Shown here one piece after another: positions 35,640-44,450 of a DNA stretch of 64,000 nucleotides. The stretch is from Centipeda noxia ATCC 43541 (lineage in GTDB: Bacteria; Bacillota; Negativicutes; Selenomonadales; Selenomonadaceae): positions 113,890 to 177,889 of the forward strand of contig NZ_GG749280.1 in NCBI RefSeq assembly GCF_000160555.1. Direction: 5' to 3'. Numbering within the stretch: the stretch's first letter is position 1; the number at the start of each line of letters is the position of its first letter. Position numbers and translations under genes: made by a program. The notes under the pieces are model-generated. The model did no database searches. It worked only from the letters and a program-made list of their open reading frames with translations, and was not told the DNA's origin.

Positions 35640-36515
35640 ATGGACATACTGACAAACTATACGTTCCAAATCGTCGCACTCGGCAGCGTCATCCTCGCCG
35701 TTGCCGCCGCCCCTGTGGGTGCGTTCAGCGTCTACAAGGGGCAGAGTCTCATCGGCGATGCGATCGGACACTCGACCTTTCCCGGCATCATCCTCGCCTA
35801 CATGGCATTCGCGACGCGCAGCCCCGTCGTGCTCCTTGCGGGTGCAGTCACAGCGGGCGCGGCAAGCTATGCGCTCATCCAGCTCGCCCACAAGGACAAA
35901 CGCCTCGGCCTCGACGCGAATCTCGCCATCTTCCTCTCAGGCTTCTTCGGGCTCGGTATGGCGCTCAAGAGTTTTATTCAGGGCAATCCCGACTATGCGG
36001 GGGCATCGCAGGCGGGTCTCGGCACCTACATCTTCGGACAAGCGGCATACATGCTTGAGGCAGACGTGCAGCTCATCTGCGTCGTCTCCGCCGTCGTACT
36101 CCTCCTGCTCCTGCTCTTTTACAAGGAGCTGAAACTCTTCGTTTTTGATGCAGAGTATGCGGAGGTGGTCGGGCTCCCCTGCCGCCTGCTGAACATCCTG
36201 CTGCTCGTCATGACGATCGCAGTGATCGGCATCGGCATCAAGGCAGTGGGAGCGATCCTGATCAGCTCCTTCCTTATCATCCCCTGCGCTGCAGCAAACC
36301 AGTGGTCGAACAATCTATCCCGCGTACTTCTGCTGAGCAGCGGCATCGGTGCAGTCTCTTCGCTTGTCGGAACATACATCAGCACGCTCGAGCAGGGCAT
36401 GTCGACGGGGCCCTCTATTATCCTCGTTGCTTCGGTGATTGCATTTTTCTCGATTCTTTTCGGGACGAAGGGGATTCTCGGCAGGGCGCTCAAACGGAGG
36501 CAGCGAAATGGATGA
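35640..36515 (+). CDS. metal ABC transporter permease 1 (ABC-3 family)
   Basis: 291 residues from the ATG at 35640, 5 bases after the ATPase stop codon; the longer frame overlaps the ATPase gene and is not credible. About eight membrane segments. ABC-3 family features include VYKGQSLIGDAIGHSTFPG near the start and the DAEYAEVVGLP coupling segment. It overlaps the next permease gene by 8 bases. Confidence 0.93.
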   Translation: MDILTNYTFQIVALGSVILAVAAAPVGAFSVYKGQSLIGDAIGHSTFPGIILAYMAFATRSPVVLLAGAVTAGAASYALIQLAHKDKRLGLDANLAIFLSGFFGLGMALKSFIQGNPDYAGASQAGLGTYIFGQAAYMLEADVQLICVVSAVVLLLLLLFYKELKLFVFDAEYAEVVGLPCRLLNILLLVMTIAVIGIGIKAVGAILISSFLIIPCAAANQWSNNLSRVLLLSSGIGAVSSLVGTYISTLEQGMSTGPSIILVASVIAFFSILFGTKGILGRALKRRQRNG

Positions 36516-37608
36516 CGCACTCCTCGTACTCCTCTTGACAGCGGCAGCATGCGCTCCGCTCGGCGTCTTTCTCATCCTGCGCCGTCTCTCGATGATGGCG
36601 GACGCGATCAGTCACACGGTGCTGCTCGGGATCGTGCTCGCATTTTTTCTCACGCATGATCTCGGCTCTCCGTGGCTGCTCTTCGGTGCTGCGCTCATCG
36701 GCGTCGTCACCGTCTCGCTCGTGGAGCTCCTCGGCAAGACAAGCCTCGTCAAATATGACGATGCGATCGGCGTCATCTTCCCCCTGCTCTTCGCACTCGC
36801 CGTCATCCTCATCAGCAAATATGCGGGAAACGCCCATCTCGATACGGATATGGTGCTCATGGGCGAAGTCATCTACGCAGGGCTGAATACGGTCGAGATC
36901 GGCGGCACAGAGATTCCCGCCGCTGCGCTTAAGATGGGCGGGCTGATTGTTGTGATTGCCTCGTTTATCACCGTATTCTACAAAGAGCTGAAAGTCTCTA
37001 CATTCGACGGGGAGTATGCACGGCTCATCGGCGTGCCGGCAGGCATCCTCTTCTATGCCTTTATGTCACTCACCTCGCTCACCACGGTCGCAGCATTTGA
37101 TGCGGTCGGCGCGATCCTCGTCATCTCCTTCTTTATCGCTCCCGGTGCGACGGCACTGCTCTTTACGAAGCATCTGTCGCATACATTGCTGCTCGCCCTC
37201 CTCATCAGCGTTATCAACTCCATCATCGGCTATGCGCTCGCCGTGCATATGAATGCCTCAATCGCCGGGCTCTGCGCTGTCATAAATATGCTCGTCTACG
37301 TGCTCGCCCTGCTCTCAAGCCCGAAAGGCACGATTACATCCTACATTCGCCGCCTGCAGAGCATTCAGCAGATGCAGCGGGATCTCTTCCTGCTCCACAT
37401 CGGCACGCATACGGCAGAGAGCAGGGAGAGCAGCGAGAATCATGCGGATGAGATCGGCGATCATCTGAAATGGGACGCCCCGAAGATTCGCCGCGTCAGC
37501 CGCGAGCTGATCGAGCGCCGCCTCCTGTGCCGGGACGGCAATTACTATTTGCTGACCGAGGAAGGCAGGGCAGCCTACGACACGCTTTGCCGGCGGTATT
37601 ATATCTGA
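36508..37608 (+). CDS. metal ABC transporter permease 2 fused to a winged-helix domain
   Basis: 366 residues from the ATG at 36508, with GGAGG upstream. Residues 1-280 are an ABC-3 permease (RRLSMMADAISHTVL, FDGEYARLIGVP coupling segment, eight or so membrane helices). The last 80 residues (about 288-366) are soluble and look like a DtxR-type winged helix: a first helix QRDLFLLHIG, then HADEIGDHLKWDAPKIRRV and a wing ending YYLLTEEGRAAYDTL. Chlamydial YtgC is similarly fused to the repressor YtgR, and Treponema TroD has about this length. The tail may sense metal, regulate, or only cap the transporter. Confidence 0.9.
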   Translation: MDDALLVLLLTAAACAPLGVFLILRRLSMMADAISHTVLLGIVLAFFLTHDLGSPWLLFGAALIGVVTVSLVELLGKTSLVKYDDAIGVIFPLLFALAVILISKYAGNAHLDTDMVLMGEVIYAGLNTVEIGGTEIPAAALKMGGLIVVIASFITVFYKELKVSTFDGEYARLIGVPAGILFYAFMSLTSLTTVAAFDAVGAILVISFFIAPGATALLFTKHLSHTLLLALLISVINSIIGYALAVHMNASIAGLCAVINMLVYVLALLSSPKGTITSYIRRLQSIQQMQRDLFLLHIGTHTAESRESSENHADEIGDHLKWDAPKIRRVSRELIERRLLCRDGNYYLLTEEGRAAYDTLCRRYYI

Positions 37609-37639
37609 CTCTCGTCCGTCTGCAGATTTTCCATGCATC

Positions 37640-37687
37640 AAAAAATCCGTCCGATTGCAGTACTGCCCTGCAGTCGGACGGATTTTT
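37640..37687. terminator. bidirectional terminator between permease and purL genes
   Basis: A 15-bp stem with one G-T pair (TCCGTCCGATTGCAG and partner) around a 7-base loop, flanked by A-run and T-run. It separates the converging metal-transport and purL transcripts. Confidence 0.93.
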
Positions 37688-37700
37688 CATGTGCATATAT

Positions 37701-40700
37701 TTACCGCATAAAGTAGGCGACGCCGGACTCAAAGACCATTTGATTCATATCGCCGGGAACATTCTTGCCGATGTTCTCGCCGATGCGCTCGGCGTGCGCC
37801 ATGCGTCCGTAGATGCGCCCGTCAGGGCTGGTGATGCCCTCGATCGCGTTCACCGAGCCGTTCGGATTGTACGGCTGCTCGAGCGTCGGTTCCCCCTTTT
37901 CGCTCACGTACTGTGTGGCAATTTGTCCGCGGATGCGCAGATTTGCGACGGTGATCGCATCGGCGTAGAACCGTCCCTCTCCATGTGAGACGGCGAGCGT
38001 GTGCGTATCGCCGACATTCACATGCGAGAGCCACGGAGAGAGATTTGATGCAACGCGCACGCGTACGGTCTGCGATACGTGGCGGCCGATGTTGTTGTAG
38101 GTGAGCGTCGGCGTGTTCTCATCGAGCTCTGTGATTTGGCCGTGCGGCAGGAGGCCGAGTTTGAGCAGCGCCTGAAATCCGTTGCAGATGCCGAGGATCA
38201 GCCCGTCCTGATCGCGCAGGAGGCGCTGAACGGCCTCAGCGATTGCCGGTGCGCGGAACATTGCGGCGATGAACTTTCCTGTACCGTCGGGCTCGTCGCC
38301 GCCGCTGAACCCGCCCGGCAGCATGAGGATCTGCGCCCGCTTGAGCGCTGCGGCAATCGCCGCAACGGTTTCCTCCACCGCCGCGGGCGTCAGGTTGCGC
38401 ACGACGAGGATCTCCGGGATCGCTCCCACGCGCTCCCATGCGCGCGCCGAGTCATACTCGCAGTTTGTCCCCGGAAAGACGGGGATGCAGACGCGGGGCT
38501 TGGCGATCTTCACAGAGCTTCCAATCCGTCTTCCCTGCGCATAGGGCGCATAGGTCGGACGTTCAGCTTGGCGCGTACTCTGCGGTATGGTTGTCGGAAA
38601 GATCTTCTCGAGCGGCTGCGTGTATGCCTCTTTGACATCTGCGAGCACAATGGTGTCCAGATCTGTGATGATGCTCGGCACATCGCGCGTCGTCCCGATT
38701 TCCACGGCACCCGTTCCGGCGAGATTCGCCGCCACGTCAAGCGAGGGAGAGACCTCAAGCAGCATCGTACCGTAAAGCGGCTTAAAGAGATCTTCCTGCG
38801 GAAAAAATGCAGTGAACTTAAACCCGAGATTGTTGCCGAGGCACATCTTCGAGATCGCCGCCGCAATGCCGCCGCGCCCGACGCTCTGTGCCGAGAATAC
38901 CTTCTGATCGGCGATCAGATGATGAATCTTTTCAAAGTTCCTGTTGAGCCGTTCAAATACGGGAAGATCCTGCGCATCGTGCGCGACCGGAACCATAAGG
39001 ACCTTGTTGCCCGGATATTTGAACTCGGGCGAAATAACCTCGTTCGCATGAACTGTCGCTGCGGCAAACGCGACAAGCGTCGGCGGAACGTTCAGATTCT
39101 CGAATGTCCCGGACATGGAATCCTTGCCGCCGATCGCAGGGATGCCGAGCTCATGCTGCGCGCGCAGAGCGCCGAGAAGCGCAGCAAACGGCTTGCCCCA
39201 CTTCTTTGGATCGGTGCCAAGGCGTTCGAAATACTCCTGCAGCGTCAGGCGAATGGCATCCGCTTTGCCGCCCGTCGCAACAATCTTTGCCGCGGCCTCG
39301 ACAACAGCGTAAACCGCTCCATGGAACGGACTCCACGTCGAAAGGTCCGGGTCAAAGCCGAACGCCATTGCCGACGCGGTATTCGTCTCTCCGTGACGCA
39401 CCGGGATCTTTGCGACCATCGCCTCCGTCGGGGTGAGCTGATACTTTCCTCCGAACGGCATGAGCACGGTTGCCGCGCCGACGGTCGAATCAAAACGCTC
39501 GCCGAGCCCCTTTTGACTGCATATGTTGAGATCGCTCAGATTCGCGATCCACATCGCCTCCAGATCACGCCCCGCCTTCTTGACGAGCGGGGGGGCCTGC
39601 TGCAGATACGGCGTTTTCTCATTCGGTGCCTCTACGGTGACCCGGACGTGCTGGCGCACACCGTTCGTCGCGAGAAAACTGCGCGCGATCCGCACAATTT
39701 CCTTGCCGTGCCACTTCATGACAAGGTTCGGCTCTGCTGTCACGACAGCGACCTCGGTCGCCTCGAGATTCTCCTCATCCGCATGGCGCAGAAATGCCGC
39801 GGCATCCTGCGGAGCGAGTACGACCGCCATGCGCTCCTGCGACTCTGAGATCGCGAGCTCTGTCCCATCGAGGCCCTCATATTTCTTCGGAACGGCGTCG
39901 AGGTCAATTGCAAGGCCGTCGGCGAGTTCTCCGATCGCAACGGCAACGCCGCCCGCGCCGAAATCGTTGCAGCGCTTGATCATGCGGCTGACCTCGGGAC
40001 TGCGAAAGAGCCGCTGGATCTTGCGTTCCGTCGGCGGATTGCCCTTCTGGACCTCCGCGCCGGAGGTTGTCAAAGAGCTCTCGGTATGCTGCTTCGACGA
40101 CCCTGTCGCGCCGCCGATGCCGTCGCGTCCGGTGCGTCCGCCGAGAAGAATAACGACATCTCCCGGTACGGGACGCTCACGCACAACCTGATCCGCAGGT
40201 ACGGCGCCGAGAACCGCACCGATCTCCATGCGTTTGGCAAGGTAGCCCTTGTGATAGATTTCGCGTACCTGCCCCGTCGCAAGTCCGATCTGATTGCCGT
40301 AGGAACTGTATCCTTCCGCCGCGCCGAGCGTAATCTTTTTCTGCGGGAGTTTTCCCGGCAGTGTTTCCTCGATCGGCACACGCGGGTCGGATGCTCCCGT
40401 CACGCGCATCGCCTGATATACATACGAGCGTCCCGAGAGCGGGTCGCGGATCGCGCCGCCGAGACAGGTCGCCGCGCCGCCGAACGGCTCGATCTCGGTC
40501 GGATGGTTGTGCGTCTCGTTCTTAAACATGAGGAGCCATTCCTCATCCCTGCCGTCAACATCCACCGTGATGCGGATGCTGGACGCATTGATCTCCTCCG
40601 ATTCGTCGAGATCATCGAGTTTCCCCTCCGCACGCAGCGCCTTCATCCCGATGACGGCAATGTCCATCAGTGTCGTATCGCGCTGTTTTCCGTCCTTATA

Positions 40701-41492
40701 GAGTGCTCTGCGGTCATCCGTATAAGTCTGATAGGTCTCGACAATCGGGAGCGCAAAGAAGCCGTTTTCAATAGTGACCGCGTCAATCGCCGTGGTAAAT
40801 GTCGTATGGCGGCAGTGGTCGGACCAGTAAGTGTCGATGACGCGCAGCTCCGTGATCGTCGGAGCGCGGTGCTCTGTATCGCGGAAATACTGCTGTACGA
40901 ATTCGAGATCCGCCCCGCTCATTGCAAAATTATGCTCTGCGTGAAAGCGTTCCAGCTCCGTCCGTGAAAGCTGATTGAACTGCGTGAGGACTTCCACATC
41001 TGTGGGAAGCGTAATCCGCGTCTCCAGCGTCGCGGGTTTGGCGAGCGACGCCTCGCGGCTCTCTACCGTATTGATGAGATAGGCTTTGATCTGCTCATAG
41101 ACGCGCTCATCCACCTTGCCGACGAGCACAATGACGCGCGCCGTACGAACATCCGGGCGCTCTCCCTGCGTCACGAGCTGTACGCATTCCGCCGCCGCAG
41201 CCGCCGTTGGATCGAACTGTCCCGGCAGAGGCTCGATCGCAAATATGCGCGCATCGGAAAAGTCCGGCAAAGCGTCCTCATACACGGTATCAACAGGCGG
41301 GTCAGCAAAGACAATATTCCGCACCCGCGCAAATTCCTCGTCGCTGAGCCCCTCAATATCGTAACGCATGATCATGCGGACGGCGCGCAAATCCGTCAGG
41401 CGGAACGTCTCTACCAGATCATTGCAGAGCCGCTGCGCAGGAATATCAAAGAAGCCCTGCCGCTTCTCCACAAAGATTCGTTTGACTGCCAT
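37701..41492 (-). CDS. purL: phosphoribosylformylglycinamidine synthase, single-chain
   Basis: 1263 residues with all parts in one chain: N-terminal PurS-like region, two ATP-binding AIRS halves (SDHCRHTTF near 230, ETHNHPTEIEPFGGAATCLGG near 330) and a C-terminal class I glutaminase with nucleophilic Cys in GICNGFQALLKLG and an SHGEGRFY block. It converts FGAR to FGAM in purine synthesis. Many Firmicutes instead use separate PurS, PurL and PurQ. The ribosome-binding site is AAGGGGG. Confidence 0.97.
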   Translation of the reverse strand: MAVKRIFVEKRQGFFDIPAQRLCNDLVETFRLTDLRAVRMIMRYDIEGLSDEEFARVRNIVFADPPVDTVYEDALPDFSDARIFAIEPLPGQFDPTAAAAAECVQLVTQGERPDVRTARVIVLVGKVDERVYEQIKAYLINTVESREASLAKPATLETRITLPTDVEVLTQFNQLSRTELERFHAEHNFAMSGADLEFVQQYFRDTEHRAPTITELRVIDTYWSDHCRHTTFTTAIDAVTIENGFFALPIVETYQTYTDDRRALYKDGKQRDTTLMDIAVIGMKALRAEGKLDDLDESEEINASSIRITVDVDGRDEEWLLMFKNETHNHPTEIEPFGGAATCLGGAIRDPLSGRSYVYQAMRVTGASDPRVPIEETLPGKLPQKKITLGAAEGYSSYGNQIGLATGQVREIYHKGYLAKRMEIGAVLGAVPADQVVRERPVPGDVVILLGGRTGRDGIGGATGSSKQHTESSLTTSGAEVQKGNPPTERKIQRLFRSPEVSRMIKRCNDFGAGGVAVAIGELADGLAIDLDAVPKKYEGLDGTELAISESQERMAVVLAPQDAAAFLRHADEENLEATEVAVVTAEPNLVMKWHGKEIVRIARSFLATNGVRQHVRVTVEAPNEKTPYLQQAPPLVKKAGRDLEAMWIANLSDLNICSQKGLGERFDSTVGAATVLMPFGGKYQLTPTEAMVAKIPVRHGETNTASAMAFGFDPDLSTWSPFHGAVYAVVEAAAKIVATGGKADAIRLTLQEYFERLGTDPKKWGKPFAALLGALRAQHELGIPAIGGKDSMSGTFENLNVPPTLVAFAAATVHANEVISPEFKYPGNKVLMVPVAHDAQDLPVFERLNRNFEKIHHLIADQKVFSAQSVGRGGIAAAISKMCLGNNLGFKFTAFFPQEDLFKPLYGTMLLEVSPSLDVAANLAGTGAVEIGTTRDVPSIITDLDTIVLADVKEAYTQPLEKIFPTTIPQSTRQAERPTYAPYAQGRRIGSSVKIAKPRVCIPVFPGTNCEYDSARAWERVGAIPEILVVRNLTPAAVEETVAAIAAALKRAQILMLPGGFSGGDEPDGTGKFIAAMFRAPAIAEAVQRLLRDQDGLILGICNGFQALLKLGLLPHGQITELDENTPTLTYNNIGRHVSQTVRVRVASNLSPWLSHVNVGDTHTLAVSHGEGRFYADAITVANLRIRGQIATQYVSEKGEPTLEQPYNPNGSVNAIEGITSPDGRIYGRMAHAERIGENIGKNVPGDMNQMVFESGVAYFMR

Positions 41493-41530
41493 CGGAATCC
41501 CCCTTCTCTAACGCTGTTTCTCTGCACTCT

Positions 41531-41559
41531 ATTCTATCGTAATTTAGTTGGATATGCAA
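41531..41559 (-). promoter_or_regulatory. promoter of purL
   Basis: Minus strand: -35 TTGCAT at 41559-41554, 17-bp spacer, -10 TAGAAT at 41536-41531. The leader is about 32 bases, too short for a purine riboswitch. Confidence 0.65.
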
Positions 41560-41595
41560 CGGCTATCCTTCGTATCCCCTGATCGAAGCATATAC

Positions 41596-41626
41596 AAAAA
41601 AGAGCCGCTGCGGGCGCAAGGGCTCT
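41596..41626 (-). terminator. intrinsic terminator after deoD
   Basis: AGAGCC (41601-41606) pairs with GGCTCT (41621-41626), with further internal G-C pairs. A run of T follows on the minus strand. Confidence 0.8.
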
Positions 41627-41639
41627 CTCGTATTTTTGT

Positions 41640-42347
41640 TCAAGCGATCGCTGTCTCGAGCGCGATCTTGATCATATCGTTGAACGTGGTCTGGCGCTCC
41701 TCGGCGGTGCATTCCGCCCCCGTGAGGAGGTGATTGCTGACGGTGAAGAGGGCGAGTGCCTGCCGACCAAATTTTGCTGCCAGCGTATAGAGCGCCGCCG
41801 CCTCCATCTCCACGGCGAGTACGCCGTATGCGCGCAGCTTCGCGTTGTCGATTTCCTCGTCGTAGTAGCGGTCAACGGAGATGACGTTGCCGACGCGCAC
41901 GGAGACATTCAGCTTTTTCGCATTCTCCACGGCTGTCGACAGGAGCTCATAGTCGGCCAGCGGCGCATAGTTGATCGCACCGCCGAAGATGTTGCGGATC
42001 ATCGAGGAATCTGTCGTTGCCCCCTGCGCAATGAAGACGTCGCGCAGCTTGACCTTCTCATGCATGCCGCCGCAGGTGCCGACGCGGATGAGCTTCTGCA
42101 CGCCGTAGTGCTCCATCAGCTCATGGATGTAGATCGAGATCGACGGCATGCCCATGCCTGTCCCCTGCACAGAGACGGGAACACCGTGATACGTCCCTGT
42201 ATAGCCGAGGATGTTGCGGATGGAGGTATACTCCTTTGCCCCCTCGAGGAAGTTCTCCGCGATGAACTTCGCGCGGAGCGGATCGCCCGGGAGGAGAATG
42301 CGCTCGGCGATTTCTCCTTTTTCTGCGGCAATATGCGGTGTACTCAT
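41640..42347 (-). CDS. deoD: purine nucleoside phosphorylase, DeoD type
   Basis: 235 residues, the usual length of the hexameric DeoD class. [19 protein letters not shown] and the RVGTCGG phosphate-binding loop are present, as is the substrate block [13 protein letters not shown]. It phosphorolyses purine (deoxy)nucleosides. It starts 33 bases after galE, so the two are probably co-transcribed, though they share no obvious pathway. Confidence 0.97.
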   Translation of the reverse strand: MSTPHIAAEKGEIAERILLPGDPLRAKFIAENFLEGAKEYTSIRNILGYTGTYHGVPVSVQGTGMGMPSISIYIHELMEHYGVQKLIRVGTCGGMHEKVKLRDVFIAQGATTDSSMIRNIFGGAINYAPLADYELLSTAVENAKKLNVSVRVGNVISVDRYYDEEIDNAKLRAYGVLAVEMEAAALYTLAAKFGRQALALFTVSNHLLTGAECTAEERQTTFNDMIKIALETAIA

Positions 42348-42380
42348 GTAAATTCTCCTATCTTTCCTGTGATTGTTTCC

Positions 42381-43370
42381 TCAGTCCTCATATCCGCTCG
42401 GATGAGCTGCGTGCCATTGCCACGCCGTGCCGATGATCTGTTCCACATCCGTAAGCCGCGGCCGCCATCCGAGTACGGCGCGCGCCTTGTCGCTTGCTGC
42501 GACAAGCTGTGCCGGATCGCCTGCGCGCCGCGCGCCGATCACAGCCTTGATGGAACGCCCCGTCGCCTTCTCGGCCGCAGCAATCATCTCCTTGACTGAG
42601 AATCCCTGTCCGCTGCCGAGGTTGAAGATATCGCTCTCTCCGCCGCTGCGCAAATATTCGAGTGCACGCACATGGGCGTCTGCGAGGTCGACGACGTGGA
42701 TATAGTCGCGCAGGCAGGTGCCGTCCGGCGTCGGATAGTCGTCTCCATAGACGGTGATATGATCTCTTTTTCCGTTCGGCACTTGAAGAATCAAAGGAAT
42801 GAGGTGCGTCTCGGTCGCGTGATCCTCGCCGATCACGCCATTCGGCAGAGCACCTGCCGCGTTGAAGTAGCGCAGGGAGACGTAACGGATGCCGCTTGCG
42901 CGGCTGATCCACTTCATCATCTTCTCCATCGTGAGCTTCGTCTCACCGTACGCATTCGTCGGTTTTGTCTCATCCTCCTCGCGGATCGGCACACGCTTTG
43001 GCTCACCGTAAACCGCCGCGGTCGAGGAGAATACGATCTTATCGACGCTATGGCGCACCATCGCTTCGAGCAGCACCTGCATCCCATAGACATTGTTGTT
43101 GAAGTAGAGCAGCGGTTTCTCCATACTCTCACCGACGAGAGAGTTCGCCGCAAAGTGAACAACCGCGTCAACCTCATTTTCTGTAAAAATCCGATCAAGT
43201 GCCGCGGCGCTGCGTATATCGCCCTCATAGAAACGTGCCTCCGGATGCAGTGCGCCGCGGTGCCCTGTCTGCAGATTATCGATAACGGCGACCTCTTCAC
43301 CCTTCTCGACGAGTGCATGGACGGCGTGCGATCCGATGTAGCCTGCCCCGCCGCAAACCAAAACAGCCAT
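42381..43370 (-). CDS. galE: UDP-glucose 4-epimerase
   Basis: 329 residues from the ATG at 43370 (MAVLVCGGAGYIGSH), with GAAAGGAG upstream; longer starts would extend past the promoter. Short-chain dehydrogenase fold: the NAD loop GGAGYIGS, a Ser-Ser-Thr-Ala-Ala-Val-Tyr segment and the catalytic Tyr-x3-Lys in YGETK. It interconverts UDP-glucose and UDP-galactose and may supply the surface-glycan genes at the right end. Confidence 0.95.
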   Translation of the reverse strand: MAVLVCGGAGYIGSHAVHALVEKGEEVAVIDNLQTGHRGALHPEARFYEGDIRSAAALDRIFTENEVDAVVHFAANSLVGESMEKPLLYFNNNVYGMQVLLEAMVRHSVDKIVFSSTAAVYGEPKRVPIREEDETKPTNAYGETKLTMEKMMKWISRASGIRYVSLRYFNAAGALPNGVIGEDHATETHLIPLILQVPNGKRDHITVYGDDYPTPDGTCLRDYIHVVDLADAHVRALEYLRSGGESDIFNLGSGQGFSVKEMIAAAEKATGRSIKAVIGARRAGDPAQLVAASDKARAVLGWRPRLTDVEQIIGTAWQWHAAHPSGYED

Positions 43371-43391
43371 GGAACCGCTCCTTTCCATTCC

Positions 43392-43420
43392 ATTGTAGCG
43401 TGGATTCCATTCCGCGGCAA
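43392..43420 (-). promoter_or_regulatory. candidate promoter of galE-deoD
   Basis: Minus strand: -35 TTGCCG at 43420-43415, 17-bp spacer, -10 TACAAT at 43397-43392. Confidence 0.55.
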
Positions 43421-43443
43421 GATGAAAAGTAAATTTCTCAAGC

Positions 43444-43476
43444 AAAAAGTCCCCCGCCATAGAAAGCAAGGGACTT
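43444..43476 (-). terminator. intrinsic terminator after htpX
   Basis: AAGTCCC and GGGACTT arms lie 16 bases apart, followed on the minus strand by TTTTT. It starts about 10 bases after the htpX stop codon. Confidence 0.8.
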
Positions 43477-43486
43477 CATCGTTATT

Positions 43487-44356
43487 TCAGCGAATATGCA
43501 TGCGCTGTGCCTGCGCACGCAGACGCGCGATGCGCTCTGCGGTCGCCGGGTGGGTCGAGAACAGGCTCTTGAACGAGATGTCGCGGCCCGTCAGAGGGTT
43601 GATGATGCACATGTGCGCGGTCGCAGGCGTTGCCTCCGGCAGAGATGCGCCGTGCACGGCATAGTACTCGATCTTCTCGAGTGCCGAGGCAAGATCGTTC
43701 GGATTGCCGCAGATCTCCGCGCCGCCCTCGTCCGCGCTGTACTCGCGCGAACGCGAGATCGCCATCTGGATGAGCGCCGCTGCAATCGGCGCAATGATTG
43801 CCGTCGCGATGAGGCCGATGATGCCGCCGCGGTCATCGTCACTCGAGCGGCCTCCGCCGAAGATCGCCGCCCACTGGGCAATGTTTGCAGCGTAGGAAAT
43901 AACGGTCGCCATCGTCGCCGCAATGGTCGAGATCAGAATATCGCGGTGCTTCACGTGCGCGAGCTCATGACCGAGCACGCCCGCGATCTCATTGTAGTCG
44001 AGCGTGCGCATAAGCCCCGTTGTCACAGCGACTGCTGCATTCGACGGATTGCGCCCCGTCGCAAAAGCATTCGGTGCATTCTCATTGATCACGTAGACAC
44101 GCGGCATCGGAAGCTCCGCACGCCCTGCGAGTTTTTCAACCAATCCATAGAGCTCGGGAGCGCTTTCGCGATCAACCTCCTGCGCATTGTACATACTCAG
44201 TACCATGCGGTCGGAGAACCAGTATGAGAAGAAGTTCAGGCCGAGTGCAATAACGAGCATGACGGTCATGCCCGTCTGTCCGGCAAAAACTCCGCCGAGT
44301 GCAACCATAAGCGCCATCAGGAGCGCCATGAGCATCGTTGTTTTGATTGTGTTCAT
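43487..44356 (-). CDS. htpX: HtpX-type membrane zinc metalloprotease (M48)
   Basis: 289 residues: two N-terminal membrane segments, the zinc motif HELAH in [11 protein letters not shown] near residue 128, two more hydrophobic segments (about 150-200), and the downstream Glu ligand in [14 protein letters not shown] quality-control protease for membrane proteins. The catalytic residues are intact. Ribosome-binding site TGGAGG. Confidence 0.95.
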   Translation of the reverse strand: MNTIKTTMLMALLMALMVALGGVFAGQTGMTVMLVIALGLNFFSYWFSDRMVLSMYNAQEVDRESAPELYGLVEKLAGRAELPMPRVYVINENAPNAFATGRNPSNAAVAVTTGLMRTLDYNEIAGVLGHELAHVKHRDILISTIAATMATVISYAANIAQWAAIFGGGRSSDDDRGGIIGLIATAIIAPIAAALIQMAISRSREYSADEGGAEICGNPNDLASALEKIEYYAVHGASLPEATPATAHMCIINPLTGRDISFKSLFSTHPATAERIARLRAQAQRMHIR

Positions 44357-44450
44357 AGGCTTTTGCCTCCATTTAAAATCAAGACTTTGTCCTTTTGACT
44401 ATATCATACAGGGCGATTATGGAAAAAGGCTGAAATTCTCTTTGATACAA

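Noticed and set aside
41493-41530. Purine riboswitch upstream of purL
   Set aside because: The predicted leader is only about 32 bases; no aptamer could fit.
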